From positions 186,001 through 250,000 of the forward strand of contig NZ_CP162006.1 in assembly GCF_040822085.1 (NCBI RefSeq): a DNA stretch of 64,000 nucleotides, in the 5' to 3' direction. The position numbers were made by a program, and so were the translations under genes. Shown one piece after another: positions 26,644-37,377 of this stretch (the first letter of the stretch is position 1; each line of letters opens with the position of its first letter). This DNA is from Rhodoferax sp. WC2427. GTDB taxonomy: Bacteria; Pseudomonadota; Gammaproteobacteria; Burkholderiales; Burkholderiaceae_C. A model generated the notes under the pieces. It was not told the origin of the DNA and did not search any database. It worked only from the letters and a program-made list of their open reading frames with translations.

Positions 26644-28116
26644 TCAGAAACCGGCGGGTTGTTGGCGGTGGAAATCGGTGGCCTGCTGGAACCGGTGGGC
26701 CATGTTCAGCAGCCGGGCTTCTTGCAGGTAGTTGCCTATCAGCTGCAGGCCCACGGGCATGCCGGCTTCGCCCACACCGGCGGGAATGCTCATGCCGGGC
26801 AAACCGGCCAGGGACGAGGGCAGGGTGAAGATGTCGGCCAGGTAGGCGGCCACCGGGTCGGCGGATTTGTTGCCCAGTTTCCAGGCCACGGTGGGCGCGA
26901 CCGGTCCGGCAATCACGTCGCACTGTTTAAAGGCCTGCTGGAAGTCGTCGGCGATCATGCGGCGGATCTTTTGCGCCTGCAGGTAGTAGGCGTCGTAGTA
27001 GCCGTGGCTGAGTACGTAGGTGCCGATCATGATGCGGCGCTTGACCTCGTCGCCAAAACCTTCGGCGCGGGTTTTCTTGTACATGTCGATCAGGTCGGTG
27101 TACTTGTCGGCGCGGTGGCCAAACTTCACGCCGTCGAAGCGGCTCAGGTTGCTGGAGGCCTCGGCCGGGGCGATCACGTAGTACACGGGAATGGCCATCT
27201 CGGTGCGCGGCAGGGCGATGGGCACCAGCTTGGCACCCAGCTTCACATACTGCTGCAAGGCGGCATCGACCGCGGCGCGCACGTCGGGCGCCAGGCCGTC
27301 GCCAAAGAATTCGGCAGGGACGCCGATGCGCAGGCCTTCGATCGAATCGTTCAATTTCAGGCTGTAGTCTTCAGCCGGGAGGTCCAGCGAGGTGGAGTCG
27401 CGGTCCAGGTCCGGGCCGCACATCGCCGACAGCAGCAGGGCGCAGTCTTCGGCACTGCGGGCCATGGGGCCGGCCTGGTCCAGGCTGGAGGCAAACGCCA
27501 CCATGCCATAGCGCGAGGCGCGGCCATAGGTGGGCTTGATGCCCGTGATGCCGCAAAACGAGGCCGGTTGGCGGATCGAGCCGCCAGTGTCGGTGCCGGT
27601 AGCGGCGGGCACCAGGCGCGCGGCCACGGCGGCGGCACTACCGCCCGACGAGCCCCCCGGAGTGCGGCTGGTGTCCCAGGGGTTCAGCACCGGTTTGAAG
27701 GCCGAGTTCTCGTTGGCCGAGCCCATGGCGAACTCGTCGCAGTTCAGCTTGCCCAGTGTGACCACGCCTTGTTGCCCGAGCTGCTTCACTACTGTGCTAT
27801 CAAAAGAAGAGCGATAGCCCTCCAGCATTTTGGAGCCCGCGGTGGTGGGGAAGTCTTGGGTGACAAAGATGTCCTTGTGCGCCATGGGCACGCCTTCCAG
27901 CGGACCGGCCGTGCCGTTGTCCAGGCGGGCATCGGCAGCGACGGCCTGGCGCAGGCTGACGGCTTGGTCCATCGCCAGGTAGGCACCCAGCGGTGCATGG
28001 GCTTCGGCGCGGGCCAGAAAGTGCCGGGTGGTCTCGACGGCGGAGACCTTGCGGGCGCGCAGCAGCGCTGCCAGTTCGACCACGCTCAGGTCGTGTAGCT
28101 GTGTAGGGAGGCTCAT
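26644..28116 (-). CDS. gatA: Asp/Glu-tRNA amidotransferase subunit A
   Basis: Amidase subunit that releases ammonia from glutamine; 490 aa. The amidase Ser-cisSer-Lys triad is visible: Lys in MAHKDIF, and the Gly/Ser-rich [20 protein letters not shown] followed by [17 protein letters not shown] with the nucleophile Ser. Further landmarks are [20 protein letters not shown] and the C-terminal [13 protein letters not shown]. It is 15 bp downstream of gatC and 2 bp before gatB. Confidence 0.97.
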   Translation of the reverse strand: MSLPTQLHDLSVVELAALLRARKVSAVETTRHFLARAEAHAPLGAYLAMDQAVSLRQAVAADARLDNGTAGPLEGVPMAHKDIFVTQDFPTTAGSKMLEGYRSSFDSTVVKQLGQQGVVTLGKLNCDEFAMGSANENSAFKPVLNPWDTSRTPGGSSGGSAAAVAARLVPAATGTDTGGSIRQPASFCGITGIKPTYGRASRYGMVAFASSLDQAGPMARSAEDCALLLSAMCGPDLDRDSTSLDLPAEDYSLKLNDSIEGLRIGVPAEFFGDGLAPDVRAAVDAALQQYVKLGAKLVPIALPRTEMAIPVYYVIAPAEASSNLSRFDGVKFGHRADKYTDLIDMYKKTRAEGFGDEVKRRIMIGTYVLSHGYYDAYYLQAQKIRRMIADDFQQAFKQCDVIAGPVAPTVAWKLGNKSADPVAAYLADIFTLPSSLAGLPGMSIPAGVGEAGMPVGLQLIGNYLQEARLLNMAHRFQQATDFHRQQPAGF

Positions 28117-28131
28117 GGCGATGCGGGCGCT

Positions 28132-28431
28132 TTATTCAATGACTTTGGGGACGAGGAACAGGCCGCGCTCGACGGCGGGCGCGGTTTGCTGGTTGGCTTC
28201 GCGCCGGTTGGGTTCACTGACCACGTCGTCGCGCAGGCGCAGCACGATGTCGTTGATTGCCGCCACCGGGTGGGCCAGCGGCTCGATGCCGGTGGTGTCC
28301 ACGGCGCGCATGGTTTCGACGATGCCGAAAAAGCCGTTGAGCTGGTTCAGCAGGCGTTCGCGTTCATCGGGTTGGAGTTCCAGGCGCGCCAGGTTGGCGA
28401 TGCGGTCGAGTTCAGGGAGGGTCAGGGCCAT
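28132..28431 (-). CDS. gatC: Asp/Glu-tRNA amidotransferase subunit C
   Basis: Small subunit (99 aa) that stabilises the GatA-GatB complex. The N-terminal helices ([20 protein letters not shown]) and the extended tail with [20 protein letters not shown] and [13 protein letters not shown] are typical. It is first in the gatCAB operon and divergent from mreB across 281 bp. That gap should hold both promoters, and I saw no other gene in it. Confidence 0.96.
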   Translation of the reverse strand: MALTLPELDRIANLARLELQPDERERLLNQLNGFFGIVETMRAVDTTGIEPLAHPVAAINDIVLRLRDDVVSEPNRREANQQTAPAVERGLFLVPKVIE

Positions 28432-28571
28432 GTCTTAAACAGGGTTGCAAACGAAAGTAAAGCGGGGTTTCCGCGCAGTTGGCGCGGGTTAGCCACAGGA
28501 GATGCGGTATTATCCCGCCTTTGGTCGCGCGGCCCCTTGGTGGCTCGTAATCGCACCAAAAACCAATCTAA

Positions 28572-29756
<1,185 letters not shown>

Positions 29757-29789
29757 TTTTCGCGGAACACGCCAACCAGAGGTACGGCG

Positions 29790-30710
29790 ATGCCACTTGG
29801 TACGCTGGACAGGACCCCGCCCCCGTTCTTCAACCAGGGCCCCTCGGCCCTGACCAAACTCATCTTTTGTAGCGCGCTGGCCCTGTTTTTGATGGTCGCC
29901 GATGCGCGTTTTGCGCTGATGCGTCCGCTGCGCGCTGGCCTGGCCACGGCCTTGTACCCGGTGCAGTGGGCGGTGATCGAGCCGATCCGCCTGGTGCTGG
30001 GCGGCAGCGCCTACTTCTCCAGCCAGGCCAGTTTGCAAGCCAAGGCGGATGCCGCCCAGCGCCTGCTGGTCACCCAGTCGGTCCGCGCCGGGCAGGTGGA
30101 GCAGCTCACCCTGGAAAACACCCGCCTGCGCCAGCTGCTGGAGCTGCGCGCCCAAACCACCACCCCGGCCCAAAGTGCCGAAGTGCTGTACGACGCGGCC
30201 GACCCCTACACCCACAAAGTCGTCATCGACAAAGGCACGAGCCAAGGCGTGGTGGCGGGCTCGCCGGTGCTCGACGGCCTGGGCGTGCTGGGCCAGGTCA
30301 CCCGCGCCTACCCCATGGTCAGCGAGGTCACGCTGCTGATCGACCGCGACCAGGCCATCCCCGTGCTCAACACCCGCACCGGCGCGCGCAGCGTGGCCTA
30401 TGGCGATCCGGCCTCGTACGGCGGCCAGCTGGAGCTGCGCTTCATGGCGGGCAACTCCGACGTGCAGATCGGCGACGTGCTGACCACCAGCGGCGTAGAC
30501 GGCGTGTACCCGCTGGGCCTGCAGGTGGCGACTATCGCCAAGATCGAGCGCCGTGCCGACTCGGCCTTTGCCCGCATCTACTGCACGCCGGTGGCCCAGG
30601 TGGCCGGTCCGCGGCACGTGCTGGTGCTGCAGCCGGTGGCGGCGCAGATCCCTGAAATGCCCCCGGCTCCCGCTCCGGTGGTTGCTCCTAAAAAAGGAGC
30701 TAAGAAATGA
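29790..30710 (+). CDS. mreC: Rod-shape protein MreC
   Basis: Elongasome scaffold of 306 aa with one N-terminal membrane helix (about residues 22-38), a coiled-coil segment (about 70-115, SLQAKADAAQRLLV to TRLRQLLELR) and a periplasmic beta domain (VVIDKGTSQGVVAGSPVLDG, GLGVLGQVTRAYPMVSEVTL, LRFMAGNSDVQIGDVLTTSG). The C-terminal tail is rich in Pro, Ala and Lys. It follows mreB after 33 bp and precedes mreD by 25 bp. Confidence 0.95.
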   Translation: MPLGTLDRTPPPFFNQGPSALTKLIFCSALALFLMVADARFALMRPLRAGLATALYPVQWAVIEPIRLVLGGSAYFSSQASLQAKADAAQRLLVTQSVRAGQVEQLTLENTRLRQLLELRAQTTTPAQSAEVLYDAADPYTHKVVIDKGTSQGVVAGSPVLDGLGVLGQVTRAYPMVSEVTLLIDRDQAIPVLNTRTGARSVAYGDPASYGGQLELRFMAGNSDVQIGDVLTTSGVDGVYPLGLQVATIAKIERRADSAFARIYCTPVAQVAGPRHVLVLQPVAAQIPEMPPAPAPVVAPKKGAKK

Positions 30711-30735
30711 TGCTGAATAAGCGCGGGAGCCTCCC

Positions 30736-31266
30736 ATGATCATGCGTCCTGGGCAGCAGTTGCTGTTGCCTGCCAACCCGGTATTCATCGGTGTCAGCCT
30801 GGTGCTGGCCCTGCTGTTCAACATGGCCGAAAACATCGGCCTGTGGGGCCGCGCGCCCTGGGTGCCCGACCTGCTGGCGGTGCTGCTGGTGTTCTGGAGC
30901 GTGCACCAGCCGCAGCGCGTGGCCATTGGCACCGCCTTCGTGTTTGGCCTGTTCATGGACGTGCACCAGGTCAGCCTGCTGGGCCTGCATGCGCTGGCCT
31001 ACAGCGTGATGAGCTTTCTGGCCATCGCCATGCACCGCCGCCTGCTGTGGTTTACCGTGCCCTCGCAGGCCATGCAGGTGCTGCCGCTGTTCGTGGTGGC
31101 GCACCTGGTGGCCTTTGTGCTGCGCATGCTGGGCGGGGGCGTGTTTCCCGGCTGGTCGATCTTGCTGGCACCGGTGATCGAAGCCCTGCTGTGGCCGCTG
31201 GTCAGCATCCTGCTGCTGGCACCGCAACGCATGGCCCCGGACCCGGATAAAACCCGGCCTTTATGA
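30736..31266 (+). CDS. mreD: Rod-shape protein MreD
   Basis: Integral inner-membrane partner of MreC, 176 aa with about five hydrophobic segments. Landmarks are PNPVF-like LLPANPVFIGVSLVLALLFN, APWVPDLLAVLLVFWSVHQP, GLFMDVHQVSLLGLHALAYS and a hydrophobic C-terminal third. GGGAG lies before the ATG. It overlaps the start of mrdA by 4 bp. Confidence 0.94.
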   Translation: MIMRPGQQLLLPANPVFIGVSLVLALLFNMAENIGLWGRAPWVPDLLAVLLVFWSVHQPQRVAIGTAFVFGLFMDVHQVSLLGLHALAYSVMSFLAIAMHRRLLWFTVPSQAMQVLPLFVVAHLVAFVLRMLGGGVFPGWSILLAPVIEALLWPLVSILLLAPQRMAPDPDKTRPL

Positions 31267-33299
31267 CCGAACTCAAGGACGTAGGCGCCGAGATCTACCG
31301 CTTTCGTCTGCGGCTGGTGGCCGCCGGGGTGGTGGTGGTGCTGGCGTTTGGCGGGGTGGTGGCGCGGCTGTCGTACCTGCAGATCACGCGGCATGACGAC
31401 CTGTTGGAGCAGGCCGAAAACAACCGCACCGCCATCGTGCCGGTGGTGCCCAACCGGGGCCTGATCCTGGACCGCAACGGTGTGGTGCTGGCCAGCAACT
31501 ACTCGGCCTACACGCTGGAGATCACCCCCAGCAAAGTCGGCGACCTGGAACAAACCATCGACGACCTGGCCCAGGTGGTGGACATCCAGCTGCGCGACCG
31601 CAAACGGTTCAAGAAGCTGGCCGAAGAGTCGCGCAACTTCGAGTCGCTGCCCATCCGCACCCGGCTGACCGACGTGGAAGTGGCCCGTTTTGCCGCCCAG
31701 CGCTACCGGTTCCCCGGCGTGGACATCAAGGCCCGGCTGTTCCGCAGCTACCCGTTTGGCGAGCTGGCCAGCCACGTGATCGGCTACATCGGCCGCATCA
31801 ACCAGGCCGAAAAAACCCGCATCGACGATTCGGACGACGAAGACAACTACAAAGGCACCGAATACATCGGCAAGCTGGGCATCGAGCAAAGCTACGAGAC
31901 GCAACTGCACGGCCTGACCGGGGTGGAAGAGATCGAAACCTCGGCCGGGGGCCGTGCCGTGCGCCGCCTGGCCAGCAACCCGGCCACGCCCGGCAACACG
32001 GTGGTCATGTCGCTCGACATCAAGCTGCAAAAGCTGGTCGAAGACCTGTACGGCGACCGCCGCGGTGCGCTGGTGGCGCTGGACCCGAAAACCGGCGAGG
32101 TGCTGGCCTTTGTGAGTAAGCCCACCTTCGACCCGAACCTGTTTGTCGAAGGCATCGATTCGGAGAGCTGGGCCGCGCTGAACGGCTCGCCCGACAAGCC
32201 GCTGCTCAACCGCGCGCTGCGCGGCACCTACCCGCCGGGTTCCACCTACAAGCCCTTCATGGCCCTGGCCGCGCTGGAAACCGGCAAGCGCACACCGCAG
32301 CAATCCATCATGGACCCCGGCTACTTCATGTTTGCCGGCCACCGTTTCCGCGACGACAAGGAAGGCGGCCACGGCACGGTGGACATGTACCGGTCCATCG
32401 TCCAATCGTGTGACACCTACTACTACATGCTGGCCAACGACATGGGCGTGGACCTGATCCACGACGAAGTGGGCAAGTTCGGTTTTGGCGGCCTCACCGG
32501 TATCGACATCCAGGGCGAAGTGCGCGGCATTCTGCCGTCCACCGCCTGGAAGCGCCGCGCCTACAAGCGGCCCGAGCAGCAACGGTGGTACGCCGGGGAA
32601 ACCATTTCGCTGGGCATCGGCCAGGGGTACAACAACTTCACCATGCTGCAACTGGCCACGGCCACCGGCGTTCTGGCCAACGACGGCATCAAGATGAAGC
32701 CGCACCTGGTCAAGGAAGTGGTGGACGTGGTGACCCGCAATGCCCAGCAAACGCTGCGCGAGATCAAGGCCGAAATCAGCGCCAAACCCGCCAACATCGA
32801 GGTCATCAAACGCGCCCTGGTGGGCGTGAACATCGAAGGCACCGGGGCCACCGCATTCCGCGGCGCGGGCTACGTGGCGGCGGGCAAGACCGGCACCGCC
32901 CAGGTGGTGTCGATCGGCAAAAACGAGAAATACAACGCCGCCAATACGGCAGAGCGCTTCCGCGACCACGCGCTCTACATGGCCTTCGCCCCGGCAGAGA
33001 ATCCGCAAATCGCCCTGGCCATGGTGGTGGAAAACGCCGGTTTTGGCGGCGTGGCCGCAGCACCGATTGCGCGCCGGGTGTTCGACTACTGGCTGCTGCA
33101 AAAGTACCCCAGCGTGCAAGACCTGGCTGCCGTGCGCATGGGCCAGGCCCCGGTACCCATCGGCACGCCGCGCGCCATTGCCGAAGTGGCCGAGCTGCCG
33201 GGCTATGTGGCCCCGGCCGCTGCGGCGGCCTCTGCGGCATCCGCTCCAGCCTTGGCCGCCAGCGCCGTGGCTCCGGTAAAGATTGCGACTAAAAAGTGA
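31263..33299 (+). CDS. mrdA: Peptidoglycan transpeptidase PBP2
   Basis: Class B penicillin-binding protein that cross-links lateral wall peptidoglycan; 678 aa. One N-terminal membrane anchor (about residues 17-38), a pedestal domain with NRGLILDRNGVVLASNYSAY, then the transpeptidase domain. The active-site motifs are STYK (Ser327), the SCD at SIVQSCDTYYYMLANDMGV, and KTGT in AAGKTGTAQVVS. The C-terminus carries an Ala-rich low-complexity tail (PAAAAASAASAPALAASAVA) of unknown role. It overlaps mreD by 4 bp. rodA, which often follows, is not adjacent; a repeat and a LacI-family gene come next. Confidence 0.96.
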   Translation: MTELKDVGAEIYRFRLRLVAAGVVVVLAFGGVVARLSYLQITRHDDLLEQAENNRTAIVPVVPNRGLILDRNGVVLASNYSAYTLEITPSKVGDLEQTIDDLAQVVDIQLRDRKRFKKLAEESRNFESLPIRTRLTDVEVARFAAQRYRFPGVDIKARLFRSYPFGELASHVIGYIGRINQAEKTRIDDSDDEDNYKGTEYIGKLGIEQSYETQLHGLTGVEEIETSAGGRAVRRLASNPATPGNTVVMSLDIKLQKLVEDLYGDRRGALVALDPKTGEVLAFVSKPTFDPNLFVEGIDSESWAALNGSPDKPLLNRALRGTYPPGSTYKPFMALAALETGKRTPQQSIMDPGYFMFAGHRFRDDKEGGHGTVDMYRSIVQSCDTYYYMLANDMGVDLIHDEVGKFGFGGLTGIDIQGEVRGILPSTAWKRRAYKRPEQQRWYAGETISLGIGQGYNNFTMLQLATATGVLANDGIKMKPHLVKEVVDVVTRNAQQTLREIKAEISAKPANIEVIKRALVGVNIEGTGATAFRGAGYVAAGKTGTAQVVSIGKNEKYNAANTAERFRDHALYMAFAPAENPQIALAMVVENAGFGGVAAAPIARRVFDYWLLQKYPSVQDLAAVRMGQAPVPIGTPRAIAEVAELPGYVAPAAAAASAASAPALAASAVAPVKIATKK

Positions 33300-33303
33300 T
33301 CCC

Positions 33304-33340
33304 CGCGCTTATTCCATAAGCGTGAGAAGCTACTAAAAAC
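33304..33340. repeat. Intergenic palindromic repeat, copy 6
   Basis: CGCGCTTATTCCATAAGCGT then GAGAAGCTACTAAAAAC. The core is a perfect CGCTTA/TAAGCG stem. It lies between the convergent mrdA and LacI-family genes and may act as a terminator. Confidence 0.85.
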
Positions 33341-33362
33341 AGAGCGCTTTTGCGTGCCGCGT

Positions 33363-34370
33363 TCAGGCTGACGCGCGCGCGATGATCGAAAAGCCGATAT
33401 CCACAATCGGCTCGGCAATCGGGCGGCCATCGGCGCGGTCCACGATGTACTGCGCGGCGGTCTGGCCGATGCGGGTGCCGTCGATGCGCACCGTGGTCAG
33501 CGCCGGGTGCAGGTGGGCGGCCAGGCCCAGGTCGCCCAGGCCGACGATGGCCACCTGCCCCGGTACCGCCAACCCGCGCGCCTGGGCCTCGATCAGCACG
33601 CCCAGCGCCAGCATGTCCGAGCTGCAAAACACGGCGTCAACACCTTCGGGGCGCGCCAGCAACTCGGCCAGCCCGCTGCGGCCCGCGCCCAGCGTGGTGG
33701 GGGGCGGGCTGAGAACCACCGGCACGTCCTGCGCGGCACCCAGGCTGCGCGCCATGCGCTGGAAGCCGCCGTTGCGACGGCGGGCACGCTCGTCGCTGCC
33801 GCAGATCAACGCCGGGCGGCGGTAGCCGCGCTGGTGCAGGTAGGCGCACACCGCCGCACCGATGTCTTCGTTGGAAAAGCCCACCAGCATGTCGATGGGC
33901 GTGGGCGTCAGGTCCCAGGTTTCCACCACCGGGATGCCCGAGGCCAGCAATTGCTTGCGCCCGGCCTGCGAATGCATGATGCCGGTGAGCACAATGCCGT
34001 CGGGGCGGCGGCGGATGATGGCGTCCAGCAGCGCGTCTTCGCGGGCGCTGTCGTAGCCGCTTTGGCCCACCATCAGCTGGTAGCCCTGGGCATCCAGCGC
34101 CTGGTTCAGTGCCTGGATGGTTTCCTGGAACACCGGCCCGGTCAGCGTGGGCAGCACTGCCGCCACCAGCCGGGCCCTGGACGAGCGCAGCCCGCCGGCC
34201 ATGCCGTTGGGCACAAAGCCGGTGCTGCGCACCACCACCATCACTTTTTCCAGCGTGGCGGGCGACACCTGCGCCGGGTGGTTCAGCGCCCGGGAGACGG
34301 TCATGGCGGAGACACCCGCCATCCTGGCGATGTCATGGACAGTGAAATGGTGGGACATGGTGGTGGGCAT
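33363..34370 (-). CDS. LacI-family regulator, GntR (gluconate repressor)-like
   Basis: Regulator of 335 aa. The helix-turn-helix FTVHDIARMAGVSAMTVSRAL and hinge segment STGFVPNGMAGGLRSSRARL are followed by an effector domain with VAAVLPTLTGPVFQETIQAL, LLDAIIRRRPDGIVLTG, DAVFCSSDMLALGVLIEA and VAIVGLGDLGLAAHLHPALT. This closely follows the gluconate-type LacI subgroup, which senses sugar acids. The gene is divergent from gudD. A perfect LacI-type palindrome (34515-34530) lies 34 bp before the gudD start. A second possible start is at 34358; neither has a clear ribosome-binding site. Confidence 0.92.
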   Translation of the reverse strand: MPTTMSHHFTVHDIARMAGVSAMTVSRALNHPAQVSPATLEKVMVVVRSTGFVPNGMAGGLRSSRARLVAAVLPTLTGPVFQETIQALNQALDAQGYQLMVGQSGYDSAREDALLDAIIRRRPDGIVLTGIMHSQAGRKQLLASGIPVVETWDLTPTPIDMLVGFSNEDIGAAVCAYLHQRGYRRPALICGSDERARRRNGGFQRMARSLGAAQDVPVVLSPPPTTLGAGRSGLAELLARPEGVDAVFCSSDMLALGVLIEAQARGLAVPGQVAIVGLGDLGLAAHLHPALTTVRIDGTRIGQTAAQYIVDRADGRPIAEPIVDIGFSIIARASA

Positions 34371-34459
34371 ACAGACTGAAAAGCTGCCGGGATGATACCC
34401 ATAACATCGGCGATGTGGATTCGTTTGTGCGCGGTTAATTGCGGACGCACCGCCTAAAG

Positions 34460-34477
34460 ACTAGGGTAATTCCTAGT
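34460..34477. promoter_or_regulatory. Inverted repeat ACTAGG-N6-CCTAGT
   Basis: Six-base arms ACTAGG (34460-34465) and CCTAGT (34472-34477), spacer GTAATT, in the lacI-gudD intergenic region. It is distinct from the LacI-type operator 38 bp further on and may bind a second regulator. No such factor is encoded next to it. Confidence 0.4.
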
Positions 34478-34514
34478 TTTTCGTCTAAACATTAGCGATA
34501 CGATTCGTTTTAAG

Positions 34515-34530
34515 TTGTTATCGATAACAA
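34515..34530. promoter_or_regulatory. GntR-like LacI-family operator (TTGTTATCGATAACAA)
   Basis: Perfect 16-bp palindrome, 34 bp before the gudD ATG. It matches the central-CG form of known LacI-family sites and resembles the gluconate repressor consensus built on GTTACC/GGTAAC half-sites. It is the likely target of the divergent regulator. Confidence 0.8.
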
Positions 34531-34563
34531 AACACTCCGTAACGAAATAATCCGAAGCACACC

Positions 34564-35907
34564 ATGACCCTCCAGTCCCCCTCCGCCACCCCCCGGATCA
34601 CCGCGCTGCAGGTCATTCCGGTGGCCGGGCATGACGACATGCTGATGAACCTGAGTGGCGCGCACGGTCCGTTCTTCACCCGCAACCTGCTCATCCTGAC
34701 CGACAACGCGGGCCACACTGGCGTGGGCGAGGTGCCCGGTGGCGAGAAGATCCGCCAGACGCTGGAGGATGCCCGGGCGCTGATCGTCGGCCAGTCGATT
34801 GGCAACTACCAGGCCGTGCTGAACGCCATGCGCCGCCAGTTCGCCGAGCGCGACAGCGGTGGGCGCGGGCAGCAGACCTTCGACCTGCGGGTGGCCATCC
34901 ACGCCGTGACCGCTGCCGAGTCGGCCCTGTTGGACCTGCTGGGCCAGCACCTGGACCTGCCGGTCGCCGCGCTCCTGGGTGAAGGCCAGCAGCGCGATGC
35001 CGTGCAGATGCTGGGCTACCTGTTCTACGTGGGCGACAGTGCCCAAACCCACCTGGCCTACCGCACCGAGCCCGGTGCCGACAACGACTGGTTCCGCCTG
35101 CGCCACCAAAAAGCCATGACCCCCGAAGCCATCGTGCGCCTGGCCGAAGCGGCCCAGCAGCGCTATGGCTTCCAGGACTTCAAGCTCAAAGGCGGCGTGC
35201 TGCGCGGCGACGAGGAAGTGGATGCCGTGGTGGCGCTGCACGAGCGCTTCCCCGAGGCGCGCGTGACGCTGGACCCCAATGGCGGCTGGCTGCTCAACGA
35301 TGCCATCCGCCTGGGCCAGCGCATGCGCGGCGTGGTGGCCTATGCCGAAGACCCCTGCGGTGCCGAAGGCGTGTTCTCTGGCCGCGAGGTGATGGCCGAG
35401 TTCCGCCGCGCCACGGGTCTGCCCACGGCCACCAACATGGTCGCCACCGACTGGCGCGAAATGGCCCACAGCCTGGCGCTGCAGTCGGTCGATATTCCCC
35501 TGGCCGACCCGCACTTCTGGACCATGGCCGGTTCGGTGCGGGTGGCCCAGATGTGCCAGGCCTTCGGGCTGACCTGGGGCTCGCATTCCAACAACCATTT
35601 TGATGTGTCCTTGGCCATGTTCACCCACGTGGGTGCGGCCGCACCCGGCAGGGTCACGGCCATCGACACGCACTGGATCTGGCAGGACGGCCAGCGCCTG
35701 ACCAAGGAGCCTTTGCGCATCGAAGGCGGTTATGTCAAGGTACCGCAGAAACCGGGCCTGGGCGTGGAGCTGGACATGGCCGAGGTCGAGAAGGCCCACC
35801 AGCTGTACCTGCAGCACGGCCTGGGCGCGCGTGACGATGCCACGGCCATGCAGTTCCTCATCCCCGGCTGGAAGTTCGACAACAAGCGCCCGTGCATGGT
35901 GCGTTGA
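34564..35907 (+). CDS. gudD: Glucarate dehydratase
   Basis: Enolase-superfamily enzyme converting D-glucarate (and L-idarate) to 5-keto-4-deoxyglucarate; 447 aa, the same size as E. coli GudD. The KxK base motif is KLK at 207-209. The metal site includes Asp237 in TLDPNGGW and [16 protein letters not shown] and the catalytic His341 in [19 protein letters not shown] are characteristic of glucarate dehydratase. First gene of an operon with a sugar ABC importer and a GH31 glycosidase, behind the LacI-type operator. Linking an aldarate dehydratase with glycoside uptake is unusual. Confidence 0.94.
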   Translation: MTLQSPSATPRITALQVIPVAGHDDMLMNLSGAHGPFFTRNLLILTDNAGHTGVGEVPGGEKIRQTLEDARALIVGQSIGNYQAVLNAMRRQFAERDSGGRGQQTFDLRVAIHAVTAAESALLDLLGQHLDLPVAALLGEGQQRDAVQMLGYLFYVGDSAQTHLAYRTEPGADNDWFRLRHQKAMTPEAIVRLAEAAQQRYGFQDFKLKGGVLRGDEEVDAVVALHERFPEARVTLDPNGGWLLNDAIRLGQRMRGVVAYAEDPCGAEGVFSGREVMAEFRRATGLPTATNMVATDWREMAHSLALQSVDIPLADPHFWTMAGSVRVAQMCQAFGLTWGSHSNNHFDVSLAMFTHVGAAAPGRVTAIDTHWIWQDGQRLTKEPLRIEGGYVKVPQKPGLGVELDMAEVEKAHQLYLQHGLGARDDATAMQFLIPGWKFDNKRPCMVR

Positions 35908-35948
35908 TTTCTGCGTTCATCACTACTACCAACAAAGAGGCAAGCGCC

Positions 35949-37220
35949 ATGAAATTCCCTTCCCCCCTTTTGAAGACCGTTGCAGCCCTGGGCCTGCTGG
36001 GCCTGGCCACCGTGGCCGTGGCCGACATCCGCGTCATGTGCTACCAGGACGGCATCGAATGCGACGTGACCGCCGACCTGATCAAGCGCTACGAGAAGCA
36101 AAACCCCGGTGCCAAGGTGAACCTGGACATCGTGCCCTACAAAACCGTGGTCGAGCAGCTGCCCATCCAGCTGGCCGCGGGCCAAGGCCCGGACATCGCC
36201 CGCGTGGCCGAAATCGGTGGCTTGTCGAAGAACTACATCGACATCGGCCCCTACCTGAAAGACCGCAAATACTGGGAAGCCAACTTCGGCAGCACCCTGC
36301 CCTGGATGCGCAACAAGGCGGGCGACAAGGGCATCTACGGCATGCTGTCGCAGCTCACCATGACCGGCCCGTTTGTCAACAAAACCCTGTTTGAACAGGC
36401 CAAGATCCCCATGCCTGGCCCCAAGGCCACCTGGGACGAGTGGGCCGACGCAACCCGCAAGGTGGCCAAGGCCACCCAGACCCCCGCCGCCATGGCCTGG
36501 GACCGCTCGGGCCACCGCTTTGCCGGACCGGCCGTGAGCTTCGGTGCCAAGATTTTTGATGCCAAGGGTAACCTGGCGCTGGACGAGGGCTACAAGACCA
36601 CCGTGGCCAAGCTGGTCGGCTGGCACAAGGACGGCACCATGCTGAAAGACGTGTGGGGCGGCTCCGGCGGCTCCAGCTATGCCGATACCGTGGGCGAGTT
36701 CAAGAACGGGCGGGTGGTGATGGTGCTGTCGGGCTCCTGGCAGATCAACCGCATGCAAAAAGAAATCGGCAACGCGTTTGACTGGGTGGCCGTGCCCAAC
36801 CCCTGCGGCCCCGCCGCCTGCTCCGGCATGCCCGGCGGCTCGGCCTGGGTGGCTTTGAAGACCACCAAGTCGCCCAAGGAAGTGGCCCAGTTCCTGGACT
36901 TCATGGCGCAAGAGGCCAACGTGGCCGAATTCGCCTCGCGCACCAACACCATCCCGGCCCACGCCGGGGTGGCCCAGCGCGGCCTGGCCTACACCAGCGC
37001 CGGCCCTGCGGCCAAGGCCGCGCTGACGGTGTTCACCAACGGCACGCCCACCGTGGCCCCCGCCGCCTATGCGCTGCAGGGCTACAAATACAACCGCGCC
37101 CTGATGCTGCCCACCGTGACCCGCGTCACCCAGGCCATCGTCGGCGAGATCAGCGTGGACGAGGCGGTCAACAAGATCAGCACCGACATGGCCGAGGCGG
37201 TGAAGCAGGCCGAAAAGTAG
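35949..37220 (+). CDS. CUT1-type ABC sugar-binding protein
   Basis: Periplasmic extracellular solute-binding protein (family 1) of 423 aa. The start at 35949 has AGAGG 11-15 bases upstream. A signal peptide runs to about residue 25 (GLLGLATVAVA). The mature part shows VVEQLPIQLAAGQGPDIARV and WDEWADATRKVAKAT, and GRVVMVLSGSWQINRM in the ligand-binding half. Two Cys pairs (CYQDGIEC near the start; CGPAAC about residue 290) may form disulfides. It follows gudD by 41 bp, with a repeat between it and the permease genes. The ligand is probably an oligosaccharide or glycoside, from family and neighbours. Confidence 0.92.
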   Translation: MKFPSPLLKTVAALGLLGLATVAVADIRVMCYQDGIECDVTADLIKRYEKQNPGAKVNLDIVPYKTVVEQLPIQLAAGQGPDIARVAEIGGLSKNYIDIGPYLKDRKYWEANFGSTLPWMRNKAGDKGIYGMLSQLTMTGPFVNKTLFEQAKIPMPGPKATWDEWADATRKVAKATQTPAAMAWDRSGHRFAGPAVSFGAKIFDAKGNLALDEGYKTTVAKLVGWHKDGTMLKDVWGGSGGSSYADTVGEFKNGRVVMVLSGSWQINRMQKEIGNAFDWVAVPNPCGPAACSGMPGGSAWVALKTTKSPKEVAQFLDFMAQEANVAEFASRTNTIPAHAGVAQRGLAYTSAGPAAKAALTVFTNGTPTVAPAAYALQGYKYNRALMLPTVTRVTQAIVGEISVDEAVNKISTDMAEAVKQAEK

Positions 37221-37240
37221 ACGCCTGGTTCTGCGTTAGA

Positions 37241-37298
37241 TGCTTTTTAGGCCTCCAGCGCTTATGGATAGAGCGTGAGAAGCTATTAATTTTGTAGT
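37241..37298. repeat. Intergenic palindromic repeat, copy 7
   Basis: TGCTTTTTAGGCCTCCAGCG, then CTTATGGATAGAGCGTGAGA, AGCTATTAATTTTGTAG. It is located inside an operon, between the binding-protein and first permease genes, where a stem-loop could set different expression levels. Confidence 0.83.
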
Positions 37299-37377
37299 GT
37301 AGCGAGAAGCAAGCCCCCTGCCGTTGCGGCGGCGGGGGCCATGCCTGCGCCCGCGCGGGCCGCTGGAGAGGAAATCT

